From JBCCGL01 sp039029275 (GTDB lineage Bacteria; Pseudomonadota; Gammaproteobacteria; JBCCGL01), in the NCBI GenBank assembly GCA_039029275.1, contig JBCCGL010000001.1:248001-312000 (forward strand): a DNA stretch of 64,000 nt, in the 5' to 3' direction. Below are positions 34,127 through 41,547 of this stretch, in pieces (the stretch's first letter is position 1; each line of letters opens with the position of its first letter). Under the pieces are notes generated by a model that saw nothing but the letters and a program-made list of their open reading frames with translations, was not told the DNA's origin and made no database searches. The position numbers and the translations under genes are program-made.

Positions 34127-34373
34127 AGATTTTGACAAAAAATTTGATCTAAATAAGAAAGACATAATTGATGATTTAGATCTTTCAACTTTGCGCAGGC
34201 CCAATCAAGAACAAAAGCGAATTAACGTCGACTTTCCTTCTTGGGTTGTCGATTCTTTGGATCGTGAAGCTGCACGTATTGGTGTTACCCGACAATCCAT
34301 AATTAAGGTTTGGCTGGTAGAACGCCTTAAAACTGAAGCTGCTCACAAGGTAAATCAGTCTGGGACAAGCTAA
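34116..34373 (+). CDS. brnA: BrnA/CopG-like antitoxin
   Basis: 85 residues. The C-terminal ribbon-helix-helix is seen as KRINVDFPSWVVDSLDREAARIGVTRQSIIKVWL. The N-terminal part DFDKKFDLNKKDIIDDLDLS is acidic and presumably wraps the toxin. AGAGGTGGAG inside the toxin gene provides its ribosome site. The expected role is binding BrnT and repressing the operon. Confidence 0.85.
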   Translation: MKAKDFDKKFDLNKKDIIDDLDLSTLRRPNQEQKRINVDFPSWVVDSLDREAARIGVTRQSIIKVWLVERLKTEAAHKVNQSGTS

Positions 34374-34662
34374 AGCTTGCTCCTGTTTACGGCGCCGTAG
34401 TAATAGTTGAAAATCAACGTTCCTATCGAACCTTTAGTATTCAGCTGCATCGGTTTATTCGGTCGGTGAGAATTGGCTGAGCGATAATCGGGGTCAGGTT
34501 GAAATTTTTAGTGATTTTGAAATTCGGCCAACCCAACGCCGAATGTTTAACGTGAGCCAAATTATTCCAATTATTTGTATAGCAACTGCCAAGACCACTT
34601 AGCGTTGTGATCCCCACACTAGAATATGAAAGCACTAAACTTCAACACAATTTCTGAAACTT
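34374..34662. other. Intergenic stretch between brnTA and folE
   Basis: No credible gene. CAAGCT-AA-AGCTTG straddles the brnA stop (a short hairpin). A block at about 34490-34515 (AATCGGGGTCAGGTTGAAAT) resembles short sequences often left by REP-type or mobile elements, but no partner copy is in the window. Confidence 0.35.
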
Positions 34663-34687
34663 GAAAAATCCAGCGCAACACTGCGCG
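34663..34687 (-). terminator. Terminator of the pterin operon
   Basis: Minus-strand stem GCGCA-GTGT-TGCGC followed by TGGATTTTTC, 13 to 37 bases past the folE stop. Confidence 0.6.
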
Positions 34688-34699
34688 TGGAAAATTCTA

Positions 34700-35380
34700 T
34701 TACGCTTTAAATTCGTTTCGCGTCTCTTTGCAGTCTTTGAACGCGCCGCCAAACGCCGATGTTTGCGTTCGCGATGTCGCGTCCATAACACCCCGGGCTT
34801 TCACGCAATAATGCGCCGCGTCAATGCTCACTGCCACGTCATCGGTCCCGAGCAAAACCTGCAAGGCAACCATCACCTGTTGCGTTAGGCGTTCCTGCAC
34901 CTGCGGGCGCTGTGCGAAAAAGCGCACGATGCGATTAATTTTGGAAAGGCCGATCACTTTCTCACGCGGAATGTAGGCTACGTTTGCAGTCCCATCGATG
35001 GTCACAAAATGATGCTCACAGGTACTGGTGAAGCTGATATCTGAAACCTTGACCATCTCCTCCACCGACATTTTGTTTTCGATGGCGGTTATGCGCGGAA
35101 AGTTGCTGTAGTCCAGACCTGAAAAAATTTCGTCGACGTACATCTTGGCGATACGATGCGGCGTTTCGCACAGGCTGTCGTCGGTTAGATCAAGGCCAAG
35201 CGTTTCGGTAATGTCGGTGAATGCCTCAACGATGCGCATGTACTTTTCGTTCTTGTCGATAGCTCGCGATGTCATTGGAGTTTCCAGGCCGCGCTCGAGC
35301 AGCGCCTGGCGCACGAGTTCGGCCTCGGGTGAATGTGCCAATGGAAGTTCTACGGTCTGGTGGACAATACTTGCGCTCAT
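34700..35380 (-). CDS. folE: GTP cyclohydrolase I
   Basis: 226 residues. The zinc site is in TSTCEHHFVTIDG and HYCVKARGVMD, and RIVRFFAQRPQVQERLT is typical of the family. It makes dihydroneopterin triphosphate from GTP. It is the last gene of folX-folM-folE; the presence of the epimerase and the FolM reductase indicates a product of tetrahydromonapterin rather than only folate. The N-terminal extension of about 40 residues is within the family range. Confidence 0.93.
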   Translation of the reverse strand: MSASIVHQTVELPLAHSPEAELVRQALLERGLETPMTSRAIDKNEKYMRIVEAFTDITETLGLDLTDDSLCETPHRIAKMYVDEIFSGLDYSNFPRITAIENKMSVEEMVKVSDISFTSTCEHHFVTIDGTANVAYIPREKVIGLSKINRIVRFFAQRPQVQERLTQQVMVALQVLLGTDDVAVSIDAAHYCVKARGVMDATSRTQTSAFGGAFKDCKETRNEFKA

Positions 35381-35408
35381 TGTTATTCCGCTTGTTATGG
35401 TGATTGAA

Positions 35409-36143
35409 TTAGCTGGCGCGCGCCAAATGGCGCCCGCCGTCCAGGGCGATGATTTTGCCGGTCAGAAATCGGCTGTGCAATAAATAACGAACCGCTTCAA
35501 CGCCCTCGCTTTCGCCGGGCGCGATTCGCAGCAATGATTTTTTCAGAGACTTCTCGCGATACTCCGGGCCGTCTTCGCTGTTAAACATAAGCAAAGCGGG
35601 GGCGATGCTATTAACCTTTACGCGCGGCGCTAACTTGGTGGCAAATGATAAGGTCAAATTCTCCAGCGCCGCTTTGCTGGCAGCGTAAGCAATGTGTTTG
35701 GCACTTCCAGTACCAGCAACAAAATCAGTCAGATGAATAATGTCCGACTGCCCGTTATGTTCACCGTATCGTTGCAGCAGATCGCCGCAATGTTGATTAA
35801 TGAGATAGGGTGCGGCGACATGAACAGTCAGCATGCGCTCAAGCATTTCACCGTAATCATTTTCAGTCTGCTCGGACAACCACTCCGAGGCGTTGTGAAT
35901 GATGGCACGAAGCTGATCGTGCTCGCGATTCAGTTTGTCGCACAGCGCATAAATAGACTCGTGATCGCTAAAATTTGCGTGAAGTGTCTCGATTCCTTGT
36001 TCTCGCAATTGCGCAAGTTCAGGGCGGTCTGTGCGATAAGTGACGATGACGTTATAGCCGTCTTCATTAAGTGCTAAAGCGACCGCGCGGCCGAGGCGCT
36101 GCGCGCCGCCGGTAATCACTATTGCGGGACTGTCACTACTCAT
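35409..36143 (-). CDS. folM: Dihydromonapterin reductase, SDR family
   Basis: 244 residues of a short-chain dehydrogenase. AIVITGGAQRLGRAVALALN is the NADPH-binding Rossmann loop, IIHNASEWL the NAG-type strand, and YAASKAALENLTLSFA the YxxxK catalytic pair. TGGAQRLGR and HNASEW are marks of FolM. It reduces dihydromonapterin to tetrahydromonapterin, a cofactor of phenylalanine hydroxylase. Five bases separate folX from folM. Confidence 0.88.
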   Translation of the reverse strand: MSSDSPAIVITGGAQRLGRAVALALNEDGYNVIVTYRTDRPELAQLREQGIETLHANFSDHESIYALCDKLNREHDQLRAIIHNASEWLSEQTENDYGEMLERMLTVHVAAPYLINQHCGDLLQRYGEHNGQSDIIHLTDFVAGTGSAKHIAYAASKAALENLTLSFATKLAPRVKVNSIAPALLMFNSEDGPEYREKSLKKSLLRIAPGESEGVEAVRYLLHSRFLTGKIIALDGGRHLARAS

Positions 36144-36147
36144 TGAT

Positions 36148-36561
36148 TCAACCGTCGCGCGAGCCGCTTAATGTGACTGAAACCGAATCAGCAAAACGCA
36201 GGGCGTGCGGCTTGTCTACGGTGACTTCGGCATAGGTGACTTGGTCGTGTTGCAACGTTAATGCGACAAGATCGGCGGTGAGTTTTTCCAGAAGATGAAA
36301 GCGCCCACCCTCGATGTGGCTGATCATTTTCTTGGTTATGATTTTGTAGTCCAAAGCGTCTGACTCGTGATCGCTCTGAAAGGCGTTGTTGCCCTGATAG
36401 TGGATCTCAGCATTGATCACAACATCCTGCTGTTTGGACTTTTCCTCGGGATTGAATCCAATGTACGTGCGCAAACGCAAGTTACTGATTTTGATCCGCG
36501 CTTCGCTTAATGCGATGGATGGTGGTGTAGCCGTGACCGGCTCGACTGCGATGCTACGCAT
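36148..36561 (-). CDS. folX: Dihydroneopterin triphosphate 2'-epimerase
   Basis: 137 residues from ATG 36561; the frame upstream to 36747 is outside the family length. ARIKISNLRLRTYIGFNPEEKS is the FolB/FolX N-terminus with the conserved YIG, and FHLLEKLTADLVALTL gives the catalytic Lys after 'LLE'. The neighbours folM and folE favour FolX over the dihydroneopterin aldolase FolB. It is the first gene of the operon. Confidence 0.85.
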   Translation of the reverse strand: MRSIAVEPVTATPPSIALSEARIKISNLRLRTYIGFNPEEKSKQQDVVINAEIHYQGNNAFQSDHESDALDYKIITKKMISHIEGGRFHLLEKLTADLVALTLQHDQVTYAEVTVDKPHALRFADSVSVTLSGSRDG

Positions 36562-36706
36562 TACATTTTTCCTGCAATTTCTGATCCTTACGCAGGTGAA
36601 CTCTTCTTGGTTCACTGGCGCCTGAAAAATCCGAGAAATCGGACATAGAAACCGTTCGTGACTTCTGCCATGATGCGAACAAGGACACGAGAACAAGTGC
36701 TCAGCT

Positions 36707-37735
36707 ATGTCGAAAAAGACAAAAAAGATTTTCGCCATCGGAGACATTCACGGTTGCGCGTGGGAGCTGAAAGAGTTATTTAAAAAGCTCCCATTGGAAG
36801 ACAATTCCACTATTGTTTTTCTTGGCGATTACATTGATAGGGGCCGCGAGAGCAAGCAGGTCATCGATTTTATCATCGCGCTTGCGCGCACCTATGATGT
36901 CGTTACGCTGACAGGCAATCACGAGGCGATGTTTCTGGATTTTATTCATAGTCGCTCGTCCCCCGGCGCCGCGTTATTTATCTACAACGGAGGCGGCGCC
37001 ACACTCGCAAGCTATGGAATCAAGGACCCAAATGGCGATCTCGGGTTACCTCAGCAACATATGGATTTTTTTAACAATCTCAAAATGAGTCACGAAGAAG
37101 ACGATTACTTTTTTGTGCATGCGGGCTTGCCTGATGTTCCCATTAACGAAATTGGTACCGAAAAACACTACAAAACCATGCTGTGGATCAGGGATAAATT
37201 TCATCGCAGCCGATTTGATTGGGGCAAGAAAATTATTCATGGGCACTCACCGGTCTCTGAAGTTGATTTTCGTTCTAACCGAATAAACACAGACACCGGC
37301 TGCGCTTACGACAATAAACTCAGCGCGGTCGAATTGCCCAGCATGAAAACGTATAGCGTTGAAAGGCGTGTGAAATTTGAGCCGGTAAAATTTCGCGCGC
37401 CCGACTCGCGCCGCGAATCCGAGCGTTTTGAAGGGTCAATTGATGTCTTTATTAACCGTGACGGGCATTTGATCGAATTCGAAACCGGCGACTACAGTGA
37501 ACAAGGCATGAATCTGCACGCGCGCCGAGATCGAAAGAAATTGCTTCTCGGGATTGATGAAGAAGTCGAAGGTTACCTGACCAGTAAACACCACGATGTG
37601 TTGCATTTTAAAGGTCATGTCGCGCGTATATGGCAAGAAGAGACCGCAATTTGCTACGGGCTCAAACTTCACTCCAGCGCGACCACCAACGTCACGCCAA
37701 AGGTCAAGGAAGAAGTCGATTTTCTTGTAAGCTAA
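36707..37735 (+). CDS. PP1/PP2A-like metallophosphatase fused to a PilZ domain
   Basis: 342 residues. The N-terminal metallophosphatase (1-215) has GDIHG (12-16), GDYIDRG (40-46), GNHEAM (70-75), the metal ligand FVHAG and the final HGHSP (178-182). Residues 232-330 look like PilZ: RxxxR is R236-E-S-E-R240 and D262-Y-S-E-Q-G267 fits the [D/N]xSxxG motif, together the c-di-GMP-binding signature. The protein may be a protein phosphatase or dinucleotide tetraphosphatase gated by c-di-GMP. Divergent from folX; intrinsic terminator five bases downstream. Confidence 0.85.
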   Translation: MSKKTKKIFAIGDIHGCAWELKELFKKLPLEDNSTIVFLGDYIDRGRESKQVIDFIIALARTYDVVTLTGNHEAMFLDFIHSRSSPGAALFIYNGGGATLASYGIKDPNGDLGLPQQHMDFFNNLKMSHEEDDYFFVHAGLPDVPINEIGTEKHYKTMLWIRDKFHRSRFDWGKKIIHGHSPVSEVDFRSNRINTDTGCAYDNKLSAVELPSMKTYSVERRVKFEPVKFRAPDSRRESERFEGSIDVFINRDGHLIEFETGDYSEQGMNLHARRDRKKLLLGIDEEVEGYLTSKHHDVLHFKGHVARIWQEETAICYGLKLHSSATTNVTPKVKEEVDFLVS

Positions 37736-37740
37736 AAATT

Positions 37741-37784
37741 GGTGAGGGGCCGACTATCGGGTTACAAAACCTCGCCCTTTTTTC
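37741..37784 (+). terminator. Intrinsic terminator of the phosphatase-PilZ gene
   Basis: GGTGAGG pairs with CCTCGCC (one G-U), followed by CTTTTTTC. It starts five bases past the stop. Confidence 0.75.
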
Positions 37785-37849
37785 TATAACAACATTTTCA
37801 TCAAGCCGGCGCACCCGAGCGATACGCCGAAGATCATTACACGCGCTGC

Positions 37850-39043
37850 CTAACTCGCTTTGGCTAACTGCACCGGGTTTGCCGTTTGACGATAGTACTG
37901 CTGCGCCGCCGCCACACCGGAGCCCAGTTCAATAGGGTAATCGAGATCGCGCATCGCCATCTCGATTGTGGCAAGACCGGACAAGGCCAATACATCTGTC
38001 ATCATCCCCAAATGACCAATGCGGAAGACCTTGCCCGCAACATCACCCAGGCCGCCACCGTATGAAACCCCGTAGGTGTCGTAAGCGTGCTGGACCAATT
38101 CGCTTGCGTTGAATCCTTCTGGCGCACAAATGGCGCTGACGGTGTCGGAATAGAATTCCGGTGACTTCGCGCACAGCGACAAGCCCCAGGCCTTGATCGC
38201 GGCGCGAACGCCCTCTGCGATACGCGTATGGCGATCAAACACATTCTGCAAACCCTCTTCGAACAGCATATCGAGGCTCGCACGCAGGCCGTGAATCAGC
38301 TGCAGCGGAGGGGTATAGGGATAACTGCCCTGCGTGTAGTTGGCGCGCATATCCGCAAAATCGAAAAAGCAACGCGGGCACTCTGCGCGCTCCATCGCTG
38401 TCAGCGCTTTCTGACTGGCAGCGACGATCGCCATACCGGTTGTGAGCATAAAACCTTTTTGCGATCCGCTGACCGCGAGATCAACGCCCCACTCGTCCAT
38501 TTTAAAAGGCATGCTGGCGAGCGAACTCACGCAGTCCACATACAGCATCGCCGGGTGCTTTGAGGCATCCATCGCAGCGCGAACCCCGGCCACATCGCTG
38601 CGAACCCCGGTCGCTGTCTCGTTGTGTGTCACCAGCACCGCTTTGTACGCATGCGCTTTATCGTCAGCCAGAATGTCAGCGAAGCGCTCAATCGGGGCGG
38701 CCGCACCCCACTCGCAGTCAATCACCGTGACATCCAGTTTGTGGCGCTCGCAGAGGTCGATCCACTTATGCGAGAACATGCCGTAACGCGCCACCAGGAC
38801 CTTGTCTCCCGGTGATAACGTATTGGTGATTGCTGCCTCCCAACCGCCGGTGCCACTTGCAGGAAAAAGAAACACCTCGCCGGTTTCGGTTTCGAATACC
38901 TGTTTTATGTCCTGAAGGATCGGGCTAAAAAATTTGGGAAAATCGGACGAACGATGATCTGCCGTGGGGACATTCATCGCCCGGCGCAGGTGATCGGGAA
39001 TGTTAGTCGGCCCGGGAATGAACACAGGATTGAGGTCGTTCAT
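37850..39043 (-). CDS. Class V aminotransferase, serine-glyoxylate/aspartate-glyoxylate (BhcA) type
   Basis: 397 residues. FIPGPTNIPDHLRRAMNVPT and ADHRSSDF at the N-terminus, FPASGTGGWEAAI for the phosphate site, and the PLP lysine in VSGSQKGFML define the SgaA/BhcA group. It aminates glyoxylate to glycine with serine or aspartate as donor. The divergent IclR regulator resembles the bhcR-bhcA layout, but no bhcBCD genes follow, so serine-glyoxylate aminotransferase is equally possible. Its likely partner is glycolate oxidase further on, which makes glyoxylate. Confidence 0.85.
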   Translation of the reverse strand: MNDLNPVFIPGPTNIPDHLRRAMNVPTADHRSSDFPKFFSPILQDIKQVFETETGEVFLFPASGTGGWEAAITNTLSPGDKVLVARYGMFSHKWIDLCERHKLDVTVIDCEWGAAAPIERFADILADDKAHAYKAVLVTHNETATGVRSDVAGVRAAMDASKHPAMLYVDCVSSLASMPFKMDEWGVDLAVSGSQKGFMLTTGMAIVAASQKALTAMERAECPRCFFDFADMRANYTQGSYPYTPPLQLIHGLRASLDMLFEEGLQNVFDRHTRIAEGVRAAIKAWGLSLCAKSPEFYSDTVSAICAPEGFNASELVQHAYDTYGVSYGGGLGDVAGKVFRIGHLGMMTDVLALSGLATIEMAMRDLDYPIELGSGVAAAQQYYRQTANPVQLAKAS

Positions 39044-39230
39044 GTTGGGATTCCAATTGAGTCAATGACCGTATCCTAGCGCCGGACAAGATTTTTACAA
39101 TTTTTTTAAAAAAATATTTCAAAAAATTTTTTGTTTGTAAGATATTGTTTTTCAATTATTTATATTTTTCATTTATCAGATTTATAAAAAAGCGCTAAAA
39201 TTTTTGCAAGAAAATGTGAGGTAATTCCAA

Positions 39231-40079
39231 ATGAATGACGTTCCCGAACGCGAACCGGGCAGCCACACAGGCCGTCACCGCAGTCGCGGACGACCTCGCA
39301 TCGAGAGCGCACGCGCGGCCCCCGTGAAGGCCTTGGATCGCGGGCTGCACCTGTTGCGCGCGATGACTTCTGCGTCTGGTAGTTCGTTGACTAACCTCGC
39401 CCTGCACGTCGGCATGCCGCCCGCCACCGCGCACCGCATTCTCACCACCTTCGAGAGCCATGGGTTTGTTCAGTTTGACGCCGAGACGCAAAAGTGGTCG
39501 ATTGGACTCGAGGCGTATCGCGTCGGCAGCCAGTATCTCAACGACACCAGCCTGATCCAGGCAGCAAGCGGAGTGTTGCACAATCTTATGGAACAAACCG
39601 GCGAGACCGCCAATCTCGCGATAGCGGATCAGGGAGATGTCGTGTTTCTTACTCAGGCTGAGTGCCATAGCCCGATTCGCGCCTTTCACCCGCCCGGCAC
39701 GCGCGGGCATATGCACTCCTCAGGCATTGGTAAGGCGCTGCTCGCCAGCCTGCCACAGCGCGAGGTGGAGAAAATCCTGCAGCAGCGTGGTTGCCCGTCA
39801 TTCACCGACAAAACCCTGTCCAACCCCTCTGCCCTATTTGATGAGTTGTCGGCTATTCGTGCACGGGGGTGGTCACTCGACGATGAGGAGCGCCACGCCG
39901 GTATGCGCTGCATCGCTGCGTGCGTGAAAAACGTGTTCGGCGAATCGATTGCAGGGATTTCAGTGTCCGGCCCCACCGCGCGCCTGACCGACGACGATAT
40001 CACTCGCATAGCACCCATTGTGGTTGCCTCCGCGAATGAACTCACGCGCCTGATCGGCGGCGCAGACACAAACTCCTGA
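39231..40079 (+). CDS. IclR-family transcriptional regulator
   Basis: 282 residues. A basic leader GRHRSRGRPRIESARA is followed by the IclR winged helix (KALDRGLHLLRAM, SLTNLALHVGMPPATAHRIL). The effector domain includes MHSSGIGKALLASLPQREVEKIL and ends LTDDDITRIAPIVVASANELT. It is divergent from the glyoxylate aminotransferase across a 187-base AT-rich region with A/T tracts, where it probably acts. GAGG ribosome site. Confidence 0.88.
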   Translation: MNDVPEREPGSHTGRHRSRGRPRIESARAAPVKALDRGLHLLRAMTSASGSSLTNLALHVGMPPATAHRILTTFESHGFVQFDAETQKWSIGLEAYRVGSQYLNDTSLIQAASGVLHNLMEQTGETANLAIADQGDVVFLTQAECHSPIRAFHPPGTRGHMHSSGIGKALLASLPQREVEKILQQRGCPSFTDKTLSNPSALFDELSAIRARGWSLDDEERHAGMRCIAACVKNVFGESIAGISVSGPTARLTDDDITRIAPIVVASANELTRLIGGADTNS

Positions 40080-40131
40080 TTGCGAGACGTGATTGGCGTA
40101 AGCTACGCGGACGCTCATGCAGGAGTGAATC

Positions 40132-40452
40132 GTGGAATTTCTCTTTGCCGACCGCTTCAGTTTGCTCGAAGTTGTTCTCACCGTCTTTGCATTTACAGGC
40201 CTGACGCTCGGAGTGGTTGAGTCGCTGCGAACGGGTAAACTCTCGGCGTTAAAAGGCAGAAAATTTAAAATGCCGGGCGGCAAGTCGCGCTCGCCGCGGT
40301 GTGAGCACGACTACGAATACATCGGCATGCTGCAAGGATTCAGCGAAAATGACCACGGTGGTTCGATCTTTCGACACCGCTGCAAGCTGTGTGGGCAAGA
40401 AACACTGTTCGACGCCAAGGAACCCGTCGAGATGGTCAATCCCCAGTGGTAA
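40132..40452 (+). CDS. Small membrane protein with CxxC zinc-like motif
   Basis: 106 residues from GTG 40132 with AGGAG in front. Residues about 8-28 (LLEVVLTVFAFTGLTLGVVE) form a membrane helix. The tail has CEHDYEYIGML and FRHRCKLCGQETLF, three or four cysteines and a histidine that could bind zinc. No family recognised. It stands alone between IclR and AraC regulators on the same strand. Confidence 0.6.
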   Translation: MEFLFADRFSLLEVVLTVFAFTGLTLGVVESLRTGKLSALKGRKFKMPGGKSRSPRCEHDYEYIGMLQGFSENDHGGSIFRHRCKLCGQETLFDAKEPVEMVNPQW

Positions 40453-40488
40453 CGTGTGCTTAAGAACTAATCGCGCCACTGAAAAACA

Positions 40489-41388
40489 ATGAAGTCGAAT
40501 CTGGAGTTTTACGATTTTGAAACCCACGCGCCGTCCGATTGCGGCGAGGTTTTGGACATCGAATTCTCCAGCTCCGGCATCGATTGGCCGGGAGTGGTTT
40601 TAGAAAAAGGCAGCTCGCCGTATTTTTATCCGGACAACGTCTATACCCCTTATTTCTATTTCGCGATGGCGTTGGACGAGGAATTACACTGGAGCGCCGA
40701 AACCGATGAGGGCATGACCGCATTAAAGACTATTCCAGGTGACATCTGGATCAATCCGCCAGGCACGCCGTTTACGCACGCTATCTCCGAACCCTGCTAC
40801 TTTGTGATTTTGGCGGTAAAGGAACGTGAGTTTCTCGATGCTGCTACTACGCAGATCAAAGATCTGAAACTTCAATTTTTAAACAACTACAACGTCCACG
40901 ACGAGACCATCAAAGGCATTATCGATCTGTTTCTTATCGAGGCGCGAGCGGGCGGTCGCAACGGATATGCGTATTTAAAAAATCTGATTTCATTGCTGTC
41001 GACCCACTACATCCAGAGCTATTCCAATTACCCGGATTTGCAGAGTGAGCGAACCGCCGCATCGAGTTTTGGTCAGGAACAGATTGAAAAAGTGAACCGC
41101 TACATTGATAAAAACATCGGCAACAATGTTCTGGTTGACGATCTGGCGGAGCTGCTCCACTGCAGCAAATATCACTTTCTTCGAGAGTTCAAAAAGTTCA
41201 CCGGGATAACACCGTACCAGTACTTATTGGACAAGCGACTTACGCAGGCGAAAACGATGCTGGCCGCCGCCTCCGGCACAATCACCTCTATCGGCTACGA
41301 TCTAGGCTTTAACGATCAGGCCCACTTCACGCGCGCATTCAAAAAACAGTTCGGGATTACGCCCGGGCAATTCCAAAAGCAATCGTAA
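40489..41388 (+). CDS. AraC-family transcriptional regulator
   Basis: 299 residues. The N-terminal 190 residues look like a cupin-type ligand domain (GDIWINPPGTPFTHAISEPC). The C-terminal AraC domain has two helix-turn-helices, VLVDDLAELLHCSKYHFLREFKKFTGITPYQYL and IGYDLGFNDQAHFTRAFKKQFGITPGQF (parts of longer stretches). The target may be the secreted hydrolase gene downstream. Confidence 0.87.
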   Translation: MKSNLEFYDFETHAPSDCGEVLDIEFSSSGIDWPGVVLEKGSSPYFYPDNVYTPYFYFAMALDEELHWSAETDEGMTALKTIPGDIWINPPGTPFTHAISEPCYFVILAVKEREFLDAATTQIKDLKLQFLNNYNVHDETIKGIIDLFLIEARAGGRNGYAYLKNLISLLSTHYIQSYSNYPDLQSERTAASSFGQEQIEKVNRYIDKNIGNNVLVDDLAELLHCSKYHFLREFKKFTGITPYQYLLDKRLTQAKTMLAAASGTITSIGYDLGFNDQAHFTRAFKKQFGITPGQFQKQS

Positions 41389-41547
41389 TTTTTAGCTGAA
41401 GGCGATTTGCGCAATATAGTGCAAATTAAAAAGCAGGAATATTCAATTCCACCCAAGCGCGCAGCACTAAGATTTCTCCACTGTCGGCGAGTAGTTCTTC
41501 TAGCAGCCGGGTTATTGATTTAACTGAAATCGAAATTGGAGAGTGCG

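Noticed and set aside
37850..39043. Complete beta-hydroxyaspartate cycle locus
   Set aside because: Only the aminotransferase and the IclR gene are present; the next gene is an unrelated phosphatase.
39097..39200. A/T-tract region as an origin of replication
   Set aside because: A/T tracts alone are explained by the divergent promoters; no DnaA box series or dnaA gene was seen.
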